This document shows, in pieces, positions 33,695-44,613 of a DNA stretch of 64,000 nucleotides. Position 1 is the stretch's first letter. Every line of letters begins with the position of its first letter. Both the position numbers and the translations under genes were made by a program. This stretch comes from Macrocystis pyrifera (taxonomy: Eukaryota; Sar; Phaeophyceae; Laminariales; Laminariaceae): contig JASSKH010000031.1 in the NCBI GenBank assembly GCA_031763025.1, forward strand, positions 3,459,783 through 3,523,782. The letters run 5' to 3'. A model generated the notes under the pieces. The model was not told the origin of the DNA. It searched no databases and saw nothing but the letters and a program-made list of their open reading frames with translations.

Positions 33695-34502
33695 TATTAG
33701 GTATGGCGATTGGCGTGTATACCAGCTCGTAGCTGGTGTGTACGCCTAGACTCGATTGCCGATGGCCGGTCAATACACAGTCAAAATAAATGTTCGAGGC
33801 AAACGTATAGCCACTGTTAGGTGACTTGTACGAGAAGCTTCAATAGAAGAGAAGAAGATGTGGTGACCCCAAGCCACAGTGTTGATTCATTTGCTCAGCT
33901 GGAAGCTGATGATGGTGAGCAAAAGTAGAGTGAGCTCAAAGGGGAGCGATGCGCGTGTGCGCTCACTGCTCGAAACAAAGGACGACCCCTACAAATTCGT
34001 TCAAAAACAAAAATAGGGAAATACCCTTGCATTCAGTTCAATATAAAACAACACGGAGACCCGCAATTCTACTGCTAAAAACAATAAAACTTGGGGTACG
34101 TACTCATGACCCTCTTGTAGCCTATATTGTTACTTCAATCACAACTAAAACTATGCTACTGGTCCCGACGGGATACTGAAGATACCCTGTCCATTATTTA
34201 CCAGTGCGCACGCACCAGGTACTGCTGTACATGTGTGCTGCTGGCTGTAGATTCTGTACGTACGTAATACAGTAGATCCACGATGCGCTGCTTGTTATTG
34301 AGACCTATTATTATGCAATAAGCACGAGTGCACAGCAGTAGATATTATTGTAAGACTGCTGCTGCTGTATACTGCTACAGTAATACTACTCACAGACTGG
34401 AAAACTGTCCGCGGTACTTAGAAATGCGTAAATGTATACCAGATGACGCAAGTGTTATCGAGTAACGACTATGATGGCTACTGACAAGTACCATCCTTAA
34501 TA
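33695..34502 (-). repeat. 3' LTR of copia-type element
   Basis: 808 bases, nearly identical to 39200-40007; only a couple of substitutions are visible (for example GTGTAT/GTATAT near 33715). Terminal inverted repeat TATTAGGTATGG ... CCATCCTTAATA. It encloses a 76-codon open frame that I do not consider a gene. Confidence 0.9.
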
Positions 34503-34511
34503 CCTCCTCCC
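34503..34511 (-). promoter_or_regulatory. Polypurine tract of copia-type element
   Basis: On the minus strand GGGAGGAGG lies directly before the 3' LTR, the expected plus-strand DNA priming site. Confidence 0.8.
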
Positions 34512-35945
34512 GTTAAGCATACACTTTCTTACTCTGCGTTACATGCTAAAATTTCTCCAAAAGAAACACATGCAACATCAAGTGGTGATGTTGCTATTGG
34601 GAACAAACACTATGTACCATGATGTACCTACCGCATGAGATCCAAGGAGTGGATTCAACACGTACAGGACAACAAAATAACCGAACATAGAATCGTTCTG
34701 TTCTTCTATACTGTTGTAACACCTGCTTGTATGAGATGGGTGTATACCTAAATTATGGTTGCTACAGGAGTACCTGGTAGCCTTGTGATATGCAGCAGCG
34801 ACTAGATGATACTGGTTTCTGCTGTAATAGGTGTCATCCCTAATACGACCCCTCGATGCGTTAACACATCGAACTGAACTGGATTTTGAAATTCAATTCT
34901 GGAACAATGTACTCGTTGCTTCTGCGTTACATGCCATACTTCAAAAATGCACGCACCAAGGCCATAATTGTTGCGGTGAAAGTATTCAACTTAAACTACT
35001 GAGAGCCAACTCATTCTGCTAGAATACCCGGGGGGTTACACAAAACTAGCTGATGTAACATATCCAGCTCTGCTACTTTTCTGCACATGTTATGCAAGCT
35101 TAGCTACCAGTCCAAGAATCATCAAACCGTGAACTACATTCCAGTCAGTTAAACGACAAAGGAATACTAAATATGTGAAGTAGTCTAAAACAGTAAATTT
35201 GTTCATCATTCCGCAACAAGAATAGGAGTGAACAAACTATTAACGTTCCTGCCGCCCACAATACAAACAAAGGAACATGTTTTGGATTCTGCCAGCTTAA
35301 CGCTGTAACAAGACATACTGTTATCAGAGACATCCCCCTCGTGTATGCTAATCTCCTGTTTGGACTCATCTAGGTGGAAAGTTCTCTTGCCATACATCCT
35401 GAAGCTCCGGAGATGACGTACTCTTTTCAACTACACATTCGAACCTAATGATTCGACTTGGTTACAATGCACCCTTACTTGGTACTGACTGCACTTTATC
35501 TTTAATATTGCACAACACCGGTCATTGTACTGCACTGTAGGGAAGATGGACGGGATGCGCTACCAATGAATGCAAAAGATCCAGTGATCAGTTCGTTGAC
35601 CCATGGAAATGAAATTCTTATCCGCCCCGTACAAATTGAACATGCGACAACCTACAGCTTCGGTAAGGGAGACAATACAGTTCACCCTTCCAGTGGCTTG
35701 ACCTTGTTGGTGTAGACGTCGGTGGCCGTCCGATGTGCTTGGTCCGTCATTCCTTGCTTAGGTCTTGAGGCTCAACTTATGTTGAAGTTGGAGAGGTAGT
35801 CTTTTACTTTCCCTCAAAACTGATTGTCGTCTCAGCTCCGCCTCCACTTGTTAATTAAGCAGTCAGTGTCTGCTTCTTGGTCCCGATGTTGATTTGTCTC
35901 TGTCTGTGTTCTCTGGTTTGGGCTCGGCTCGTGTGGAGGCACGAG
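34512..35945. other. Non-coding interior of copia-type element
   Basis: About 1.4 kb between polypurine tract and the repetitive 3' part of the gag region. Small open frames exist on both strands (for example 35206-35430 minus), but none shows a pol domain. Confidence 0.5.
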
Positions 35946-35984
35946 TCAGACACAGCCCTCAAGAAGCTGACACCACCCCTGGTG

Positions 35985-36255
35985 AAACAGGCGGTGATGT
36001 CTCCGCTGATACTCCGGTGATGCCAGACGATGATGATCCAGCTGATGATGCGGTGATGCCAGACGATGATCCAGCTGATGATCTATCTGGTGATCCCAGA
36101 TGATGTTGATCCAGTGATCCCAGACGTGCATGCTCCGGTGATCCCAGACGCTGATGCTCCGATGATCCCAGATGATGATGTCACGATTATCCCAGATAGA
36201 TATTGATGCTCCGACGACCCCAGATGTCGATGATCCGATGATCCCGGGTGAGGCT
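35985..36255. repeat. GATGATCCAGCTGATGATCCCAGA minisatellite
   Basis: Irregular repeats built from GATGATCC, CCAGACGATGAT and GGTGATCCCAGA. On the minus strand they read as Ile/Trp/Asp/His-rich low complexity. Confidence 0.8.
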
Positions 36256-36472
36256 GCTCCCGGGAATGAATGGCATCGTAGTGTTTCGGTGGGGATTTTG
36301 ATCACCCAGTTTTCCTCCTCCGAGATCCGAAAAGGGTCTCTATTGGTGTAGGCGAAATCCACACACGTGTCCGGGGGGTCTTCCCCCGATGCCCTCTTGG
36401 CGTGCATGCTGTCGAAGGTCTCCTCGACGATTGGATTGTGTACCGTACTGGCGGTCTCATGATGCGGTGCAT

Positions 36473-37216
36473 TCAGTGTGACTCCAGCCAGAGTGGAAGA
36501 TTCAACCCCCCGGGCGAAGCAGCAGATGCGTCCCAGGGTGAAAATGAAGATGTAGCTCCTGATGATGATGACGACACTCCAGCTTGTTGCGGTAGTGTTC
36601 TAGTCTCTGATGATGGCGTTCCGGTCCCTGATGAGGAATCTTTAGTCATTGGTGATGGTGTTCCGGCCCCTAGTGAGGATACTCCAGCTCCCGTCGATGA
36701 TGCTCCGGCTGTTGTTGTCGATGACGTGTCCTCTTCCAGAAGGTTGCTTGCGGACGGCTTCTCGTCGTCGTTGACCGGAGGTGATATCGCGCTCAGTACA
36801 GCGCCGTGACTTTGCGGCGGGTAACGTTCCGAGTCGTCGTGAGATGTAGTCTTGTGTACAGAACACCACTTCTGCTCAGCTTCATCGTTGGATCCTGCCT
36901 TGATCTTGGAAGATTCCTTGGTGTACTTGTTGACTAGTTCTTGAAGAGCCCGCTGACCATCCCGGCACGTACAAGTCGAGTAGTCAGCAATTACCCTGTC
37001 AAAAGACGCCTGAGCTCCCCTGCCGGTCGTTTCTTCGGTTGGTCGGGGTTTCCCTCTGATCAGGCTTGCAACCTCTCGGCGCGCGACGCTGAGCACTGCC
37101 GCCAGCCTCTTACGCCAATCGCGAAAATCCCCTGGTTTGTCGCCGTCGGACTTCGTCGGTCTTTTGATAGCATTGGCGAGGTTGCCGCTGTTGTTGTTGA
37201 AAGCTGAGTCCCCCAT
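36473..37216 (-). CDS. gag: Gag-like protein of copia-type element
   Basis: 247 codons from an ATG (MGDSAFNNNSG). Residues about 23-55 (DKPGDFRDWRKRLAAVL) resemble the start of copia-type Gag proteins. WCSVHKTTSHDD (117-128) is the Cys/His signature often seen before the Gag C-terminus in algal and protist copia elements; it is only a partial zinc knuckle. The last 100 residues are Ser/Thr/Gly/Pro-rich and low complexity. The protein should coat the genomic RNA. There is no downstream pol, so reverse transcription must be supplied in trans. Confidence 0.6.
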   Translation of the reverse strand: MGDSAFNNNSGNLANAIKRPTKSDGDKPGDFRDWRKRLAAVLSVARREVASLIRGKPRPTEETTGRGAQASFDRVIADYSTCTCRDGQRALQELVNKYTKESSKIKAGSNDEAEQKWCSVHKTTSHDDSERYPPQSHGAVLSAISPPVNDDEKPSASNLLEEDTSSTTTAGASSTGAGVSSLGAGTPSPMTKDSSSGTGTPSSETRTLPQQAGVSSSSSGATSSFSPWDASAASPGGLNLPLWLESH

Positions 37217-37809
37217 GATGATGAATAGTACTTGGCCAGGCGGTCTTGTAGGATACTACGCCAGCAGTACCGTAAGTACAGCAGTATCTCTTGGAGTGGC
37301 TGCCGCACAATGCTCGGGGATCCCGAGGCTTTTAATTTGTCGTACGTACGTATGATACAGCAGTACAATACTCGACTTTGGGTCGAGATTTTGGAGTCCC
37401 ACACTAGCTTCGTATGAGAAATATGGCACGAGGTGAAATGTACACACACCTTCAACAACGCAGTGATGCTCGCTGGGTATCTCGCATAGATGAAACAGTC
37501 CTGACTGCAGTAGTACGGTAGCAGTTGATAGCAGACACCTATCTATGCGGGACCCTCTGGATGTGCGCAGTGTAACTGATACCGCTCACTTTACGTTTGA
37601 AGTTGGTGTCGTACTTGTATGATTCTACAGCAGTAGTACGAGTAGTGCACTCAGGTACAGTCTTAGTAGTACGTAGCTACCAGTACTGCTGTGTGGATAA
37701 CTTGTCGTATCCTCCTCGCAGAAACTATTGAAAAATAGTTCTCGTTCCAACAAACAGTCGTGTGGGGTCACAGACCTAAGTGAAGTGCTAGTGACGACTG
37801 CAAAAAAAA

Positions 37810-38285
37810 ATAATCTCTCTGGGGCCGACGACCCTCTTGGAAATTTATAGAAGTTCAGCGCTCCTTTGACTAATATCAGAATACTTGTCGGGAGTTAACT
37901 TCTATGTCGCTGTAGTAACGACTGATGTAATCTCTCTGGGGCCGACGACCCCGTTGGAAATTTATAGAAGTTCAGCGCTCCTTTAACAGATAGCAGAATG
38001 CTTATCGGGAGTTAACTTCTATGCCGCTGTTGTAGTACGGACTTTCAAGCAATCTCTCTGGGGCCGATGGTCCTCTTGGAAATTTATAGAAGTTCAGCGC
38101 TCCTTTAACAGATAGCAAAATGCTTATCGGGAGTTAACTTCTATGCCGCTGTAGTACGGACTTTCAAGCAATCTCTCTGGGGCCGATGGTCCTCTTGGAA
38201 ATTTATAGAAGTTCAGCGATCCTTTAACAGATAGCAGAATGCTTATCGGGAGTTAACTTCTATGCCGCTGTTGCTCAGAGTGACT
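37810..38285. repeat. Four tandem units of about 120 bp in the copia-type leader
   Basis: Units begin AATCTCTCTGGGGCCGA at about 37810, 37929, 38050 and 38168. A degenerate fifth lies near 38551. Each carries an inverted repeat, ATAGAAGTTCAGCGCTCC facing GGGAGTTAACTTCTAT, able to form a stem-loop in RNA or DNA. Confidence 0.85.
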
Positions 38286-39184
38286 GAGGCTTATGATCCA
38301 CGAAATGGACTACACTAGACAGAGCTCCTTAACCCCAGCGGTGCTGTGGGTTGTGGCGAAGTTGTCCTTGACAGCGTACAGCAGAATCTTACTCGACGCG
38401 TTGATCGAGGTTTTTGTATTTTCTAGGCTCCCTCGCATTGGAAGGTCCTGTCAGAAAATGGTGAAGTCAGGGACTCCTTTGACAGACAGCTATCACGCTT
38501 GTCGGGAGTTTGCTTCTGTGCCACTGTTGTAGTGACGACGACCAAAAAAAAATCTCACTGGGGCCGACGCCCTCTTGGAAATTCGAAGTTCAGCGCTCCT
38601 TTGACAGATAGCAGGGTGCTTATTTATCGGGAGTTAACTTCTATACCGCTGTTGCTCAGAGTGACTGAGGCTTACGATCCACGAAATGGACTACGCTCAG
38701 CAGAGCTCCTAACTTTCAGGCGTGCTGGGTTGTGTGGATGTGGAGTTGCTGTTGAGCAGCGTACAGCGGTTACACTCGAGTTTTGCTCGAGATTATTGGT
38801 CCTCGTCTATGAAAAGACAAAGGGGAGCAGGTGAGATTTTCACAGCTCCTTACGCGGTGGTGCTCTGTGGGTGTCTCTATCGTAGTTACAGCAGTTTGAC
38901 TACAACAGCAGTAGTGAACTACAGCAGTAGTAGAATGCCCTACGCAGGACCCTCTTAGAAGCACGCGGTGTCCGTACCACGTGTCACTCACGTTTCAACG
39001 AAGTATGTAGATCTTCGATGTTTGGTTCCTCTCGTCGTGGAAGAAGCTCCCTTTTTCGTACGTAGCAGCAGGTTTCTTGATCTAGAAAAAGTCCAGTCCT
39101 CCTCCTGCTGTATAGCGAGCCAGTAGCAGTTCAGGGTGGCGGTCTTGGGCCACCGTTGCTAGTAGCTTGCCGCGTTTACGCGTT

Positions 39185-39199
39185 CCGAGGCTCATAACC
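39185..39199 (-). promoter_or_regulatory. Primer-binding site, half-tRNA-iMet type
   Basis: Directly after the 5' LTR the minus strand reads AGGTTATGAGCCTCG. It is complementary to the conserved anticodon loop and stem of initiator tRNA-Met (GGCTCATAACC). Priming by a cleaved initiator tRNA is known for Drosophila copia and yeast Ty5, which supports the copia assignment. Confidence 0.75.
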
Positions 39200-40007
39200 T
39201 ATTAGGTATGGCGATTGGCGTATATACCAGCTCGTAGCTGGTGTGTACGCCTAGACTCGATTGCCGATGGCCGGTCAATACACAGTCAAAATAAATGTTC
39301 GAGGCAAACGTATAGCCACTGTTAGGTGACTTGTACGAGAAGCTTCAATAGAAGAGAAGAAGATGTGGTGACCCCAAGCCACAGTGATGATTCATTTGCT
39401 CAGCTGGAAGCTGATGATGGTGAGCAAAAGTAGAGTGAGCTCAAAGGGGAGCGATGCGCGTGTGCGCTCACTGCTCGAAACAAAGGACGACCCCTACAAA
39501 TTCGTTCAAAAACAAAAATAGGGAAATACCCTTGCATTCAGTTCAATATAAAACAACACGGAGACCCGCAATTCTACTGCTAAAAACAATAAAACTTGGG
39601 GTACGTACTCATGACCCTCTTGTAGCCTATATTGTTACTTCAATCACAACTAAAACTATGCTACTGGTCCCGACGGGATACTGAAGATACCCTGTCCATT
39701 ATTTACCAGTGCGCACGCACCAGGTACTGCTGTACATGTGTGCTGCTGGCTGTAGATTCTGTACGTACGTAATACAGTAGATCCACGATGCGCTGCTTGT
39801 TATTGAGACCTATTATTATGCAATAAGCACGAGTGCACAGCAGTAGATATTATTGTAAGACTGCTGCTGCTGTATACTGCTACAGTAATACTACTCACAG
39901 ACTGGAAAACTGTCCGCGGTACTTAGAAATGCGTAAATGTATACCAGATGACGCAAGTGTTATCGAGTAACGACTATGATGGCTACTGACAAGTACCATC
40001 CTTAATA
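39200..40007 (-). repeat. 5' LTR of copia-type element
   Basis: 808 bases; matches 33695-34502. Contains an ACCAGCTCGTAGCTGGT hairpin and CTG/CAG motifs. Confidence 0.9.
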
Positions 40008-40236
40008 TGTTATTGTAGTAATTAATGATCCCACACTAATTCCGCGAACAGCAGTATAACATAGTCTGTCCTCAAAAATATGATGTGTGTGTTCTTCACG
40101 TTAAAATGATGGGTGGGTGCACGTGCTACTTCTAAAAAAGTGTGCAGGGTTTCATACGAGTATTATTCTTTCGCTCTTGCGCCACTCCCCTATTAATACG
40201 GCACCTCCCGGAGGGGAACCTTGTATAACGTTATAT
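40008..40236. repeat. Segment X, right copy
   Basis: Begins with the TGTTA target duplication. Homologous to 33474-33694 with scattered differences. It leads into the 1.14 kb tandem array. Confidence 0.8.
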
Positions 40237-40789
40237 ATACGATATTGCACTATATATATGATATATCACACGATATATGACGTGGTATCATCATATACCC
40301 TGCATATAGATATACTTATAGATATCTCAATCTCTGAGCGTGCTCGGTTGGTACATCCCTGGCCTCTCAGAGCTCTCCCACTTGGGAATCGCCTCCGTTT
40401 ATTACTTGCCGGACCGTTCCAGCGGGTCTTCGTTTTCTCCATTGCTCGTCGCACTTTCAGTCCTTCTTTCATTTTTTCTTATTTCGTTTCGTGTGCGTGC
40501 GTGTACTCCGAGCACGGTTGCGCGGGCGAACCCGGCACCGTCGCGGGTGTCAGCGGATGCTGGTGGATAGAGGGGGTGTTGCAAGGAGCGCGGTCGCCGC
40601 TTTCGTGCCTAGGCGTCGAGTGTGCCTCGAGACACGAGGGATGCATCAATAGGCTCTGTCTGGCCTCCATTTATGATTTTGGATAGAGTACGTACGAGTA
40701 TTTAAGGATCGTTCGAGATTGTAAGATAGTAATCAAGCGGTGCTTATTTTTGCGACCGGGCTGAGAGTCACAAGAGGGAGGTACCCCGA

Positions 40790-40972
40790 ATGAGCACCAA
40801 CATTGTCGAGCTTGCGTCGAGGTGCACGGAGAGCACCGGGCTTCACGCGAGGCGGGCGACGGGGCTCACTGTGGAAGAGAGGGAGGGAAGCTTTACCCGG
40901 ACTGAATCGGTGGCGAGATGGTCGCGAGAGGGGCGGGCGGCGTACGAGGCTGAGAGAGAAGCTCTGCTGTAA
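40790..40972 (+). other. Conserved 60-codon frame of the 1.14 kb repeat (unit 1)
   Basis: ATG to TAA, 60 codons (MSTNIVELASR ... AEREALL). Equivalents lie at 42331, 43467, 50367, 51806 and 53072. The frame is intact in five units and shifted in the sixth. The differences I can see are almost all amino-acid changing (L/P, C/S, S/L, G/E, R/W), so there is no sign of purifying selection. I list it because a reader will meet it six times, but I do not call it a gene. Confidence 0.3.
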
Positions 40973-41027
40973 GATTTTTTATTTTTTTTCATGTTTTTCC
41001 TTTTTTTGGCTGGTGTAAGGTGAACAC

Positions 41028-41394
41028 ACCCGGGACAACTCATGAGCTAGCTCATCTGCCGTGTATAGCTCAAGCTTCGAAAACATGTGCAGATGAGCTA
41101 CCGCCTATAGCTCAAGCCGGGGGAAACATGTGTAGCTCATGTAGCTCCTATAGCTCATGTCGGGAGTAGATGAGCTAGCTCATGTAGCTCCTATAGCTCA
41201 CTCTGGACATATATGAGCAGATGAGCTATCCCCTATAGCTCAAACTTTGAAAACATGTGCAGATGAGCTACCCTCCTATAGCTCAAGCCAGGAAAACATG
41301 TGTAGCTCACGTAGCTCACGTAGCTCACCGGTGAGCTAGCTCCTTAAAGAGCTAGCTCGAGCTACCGTGAGCTGATCTGTCCGGGGTGTGAAGG
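41028..41394. mobile_element. TAGCTCA-rich MITE in unit 1
   Basis: Absent from the other units. The ends are inverted (ACACACCCGGGACA and TGTCCGGGGTGTG). AAGGTG lies on both sides, consistent with a target duplication. The interior is a dense array of palindromic AGCT-centred motifs (GATGAGCTA, TAGCTCATGTAGCTC). Confidence 0.72.
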
Positions 41395-41798
41395 TGTTCC
41401 TCTCAGGTAGTAAATTATTACACGAAAGGGGACGGGGATTTGTTTTCTTTTAGAATTTTTCGGCTTCATTTTCATTGTTTTTGCTATGTTGCTGTGCCGT
41501 TCTGTGCTTTATATTTCGTACATACGACGAGTAGACAGACACAGAGCATATCGAAAGAAGAAAATGTGTACCCTACCTGGGGTATGTACGTATGTACGAC
41601 GTGTGAGCGAGCGTAGCGGGAAACCGCCCACGACCCGAAGCATATGTGGCGTCCGAGCTGTTTTCTCCTGAAGCATGGCGGCGGGACTCTTGGCATTATC
41701 AAGTCGCCAGTTTGCAGCGAACTACAGGGGCCATAAAAAAACAATATTCAATCATGGACCTCTGTCCGCTTCGCATAATTTGATGTTTCCTTCCTGAG

Positions 41799-41832
41799 CG
41801 AGCGTAGCGGGCGGCGTAGGCCGCCCGCTGAG
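41799..41832. repeat. GC-rich hairpin ending unit 1
   Basis: GCGGGCGGCGTAGGCCGCCCGC forms a strong stem. Similar hairpins end units 4, 5 and 6 (near 51005, 52450 and 53727). Units 2 and 3 lack it through a deletion. Confidence 0.8.
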
Positions 41833-44170
41833 CGAAGCGCCTTGTAGATACACTTATAGATATCTCAATCTCTGAGCGTGCTCGGTTGGTACATCCCTGG
41901 CCTCTCAGCGCTCCCACTTGGGAATCGCCTCAGTTTATCACTTGCCGGACCGTTCCAGCGAGTCTTTGTTTTCTCCATTTCTCGTCGTACTTTCAGTCCT
42001 TCGTTCATTTTTTCTTATTTCGTTTCGTGTGCGTGCGTGTACTCCGAGCACGGTCGCGCGGGCGAACCCGGCACCGTCGCGGGTGTCAGTGGATGCTGGC
42101 GAGTAGAGGGGGTGTTGCAAGGAGCGCGGTCGCCGCTTTCGTGCCTAGGCGTCGCGTGTGCCTCGAGACACGAGGGATGCATCAATAGGCTCTGTCTAGA
42201 CTGGCTTCAATTTGTGATTTTGGATAGAGTACGCACGAGCATTTAAGGTTCGTTCGGGATTGTAAGATAATATTCAAGCGGTGCTTATTTTTGCGACCGG
42301 GCTGAGAGTCACAAAAGGGAGGTACCCCGAATGAGCACCAACATTGTCGAGCTTGCGTCGAGGTCCACGGAGAGCACCGGGCTTCACGCGAGGCGGGCGA
42401 CGGAGCTCACTGTGGAAGAGAGGGAGGGAAGCTTTACCCGGACTGAATCGGTGGCGAGATGGTCGCGAGAGGGGCGGGCGGCGTACGAGGCTGAGAGAGA
42501 AGCTCTGCTGTAAGATTTTTTCTTTTTCATGTTTTTCCTTTTTTTGGCTGGTGTAAGGTGTTCCGCTTAGGTAGTAAATTATTACACGAAAGGGGACGGG
42601 GATTTGTTTTCTTTTAGAATTTTTCGGTTTCATTTTCATTGTTTTTGCTGTGTTGCTGTGCCGTTCTGTGCTTTATCTTTCGCACATACGACGAGTAGAC
42701 AGACACAGAGCATATCGAAAGAAGAAAATGTGTACCCTACCTGGGGTATGTACGTATGTACGACGTGTGAGCGAGCGTAGCGGGAAACCGCCCGCGACGC
42801 GAAGCATATGTGGCGTCCGAGCTGTTTTCTCCTGAAGCATGGCGGCAAGACTCTTGGCACATTATCAAGTCGCCAGTTTGTAACTAACTACAGGGGCCAT
42901 AAAAAAACAATATTCAATCATGGACCTCTGTCCGCTTCGCATAATTTGATGATTTTCCTTCCTGAGCGAAGCGCCTTGTAGATATACTTATAGATATCTC
43001 AATATCTGAGCGTGCTCGGTTGGTACATCCCTGGCCTCTCAGAGCTCTCCCACTTGGGAATCGCCTCCGTTTATTACTTGCCGGACCGTTCCAGCGAGTC
43101 TTTGTTTTCTCCGTTTCTCGTCGTACTTTCAGTCCTTCGTTCATTTTTTCTTATTTCGTTTCGTGTGCGTGCGTGTACTCCGAGCACGGTCGCGCGGGCG
43201 AACCCGGCACCGTCGCGGGTGTCAGTGGATGCTGGCGAGTAGAGGGGGTGTTGCAAGGAGCGCGGTCGCCGCTTTCGTGCCTAGGCGTCGCGTGTGCCTC
43301 GAGACACGAGGGATGCATCAATAGGCTCTGTCTAGACTGGCTTCAATTTGTGATTTTGGATAGAGTACGCACGAGCATTTAAGGTTCGTTCGGGATTGTA
43401 AGATAATATTCAAGCGGTGCTTATTTTTGCGACCGGGCTGAGAGTCACAAAAGGGAGGTACCCCGAATGAGCACCAACATTGTCGAGCTTGCGTCGAGGT
43501 CCACGGAGAGCACCGGGCTTCACGCGAGGCGGGCGACGGAGCTCACTGTGGAAGAGAGGGAGGGAAGCTTTACCCGGACTGAATCGGTGGCGAGATGGTC
43601 GCGAGAGGGGCGGGCGGCGTACGAGGCTGAGAGAGAAGCTCTGCTGTAAGATTTTTTCTTTTTCATGTTTTTCCTTTTTTTGGCTGGTGTAAGGTGTTCC
43701 GCTTAGGTAGTAAATTATTACACGAAAGGGGACGGGGATTTGTTTTCTTTTAGAATTTTTCGGTTTCATTTTCATTGTTTTTGCTGTGTTGCTGTGCCGT
43801 TCTGTGCTTTATCTTTCGCACATACGACGAGTAGACAGACACAGAGCATATCGAAAGAAGAAAATGTGTACCCTACCTGGGGTATGTACGTATGTACGAC
43901 GTGTGAGCGAGCGTAGCGGGAAACCGCCCGCGACGCGAAGCATATGTGGCGTCCGAGCTGTTTTCTCCTGAAGCATGGCGGCAAGACTCTTGGCACATTA
44001 TCAAGTCGCCAGTTTGTAACTAACTACAGGGGCCATAAAAAAACAATATTCAATCATGGACCTCTGTCCGCTTCGCATAATTTGATGATTTTCCTTCCTG
44101 AGCGAAGCGCCTTGTAGATATACTTATAGATATCTCAATATCTGAGCGTGCTCGGTTGGTACATCCCTGG

Positions 44171-44174
44171 CCTC
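44171..44174. repeat. Ty3 element target-site duplication, left
   Basis: CCTC before the 5' LTR and again at 49937-49940. If the LTR is taken to start at GTAGCC, the duplication is CCTCT, 5 bases. Units 2 and 3 show the uninterrupted target GGCCTCTCAG. Confidence 0.8.
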
Positions 44175-44406
44175 TGTAGCCAAAAGATACCAAGCCGTGG
44201 AGGTTTCAGTGTAATCGCATGTGTGAGTGGAGCAGTGGCCGGGGATCCTGTGTGATGTCCCCTAGCCACCTGGCTCGTGGTCCGATGAGGATCACTCCGT
44301 GATAATACAAGCTCTAAGAACAAGACTTACTGAGTGCGAGGCCAGCGAGACTGGTGGAGTCCCTCGCTGGAAGCCCTCTTGCTGATATCATCTGGCAGAG
44401 GCCATA
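44175..44406 (+). repeat. 5' LTR of Ty3/chromovirus element
   Basis: 232 bases from TGTAGCCAAAAG to GGCAGAGGCCATA. I find no difference from the 3' LTR at 49705-49936. Confidence 0.93.
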
Positions 44407-44613
44407 ATATCTAGATATTCGCGGAACTTCTGTTGGAGGAGTTTTCGGCTGCGGAGTATTGGGTCACAGCTGGGAAGGCAGTTGGCCCGTTGGACGGATC
44501 GAAACGGCTTGAAGCGCACAGCAGGGGAGGACGCTCCGGGAGCTGGAGGACGCACAGGTCAGGCGGCAGTTTCTCCGTTATTACAGTAGAGTCCAGGTGG
44601 ACTGCTGTGGATT

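Larger units (their letters stand above)
33695..40007 (-). mobile_element. Non-autonomous Ty1/copia-type LTR retrotransposon
   Basis: A 6.3 kb element on the minus strand. It has two 808 bp LTRs, a 5 bp target duplication TGTTA, and a primer site immediately after the 5' LTR. A polypurine tract abuts the 3' LTR and there is one gag-like ORF. No integrase, reverse transcriptase or RNase H motif is visible in about 4.7 kb of interior. That is the architecture of TR-GAG or LARD elements, which depend on an autonomous partner. The near-identical LTRs indicate a recent insertion. A 120 bp tandem repeat fills part of the leader. Confidence 0.82.

Noticed and set aside
33949..34179. 76-codon frame, identical at 39454-39684
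   Set aside because: Lies within the LTRs. Identity reflects LTR duplication, not coding selection.
35206..35430. Possible pol fragment in the copia-type element
   Set aside because: I could not find integrase, RT or RNase H motifs in any frame between 34512 and 36470.
41878..42246. 120-codon frames in the 1.14 kb repeats (MLGWYIPGLS... and minus-strand counterparts)
   Set aside because: Frames vary in length between units through indels and are open on both strands. They are a by-product of the repeat.
44407..44430. Primer-binding site of the Ty3 element
   Set aside because: The sequence after the 5' LTR is an ATATCTAGATAT palindrome and matches no tRNA 3' end I recognise, so I leave the site unassigned.
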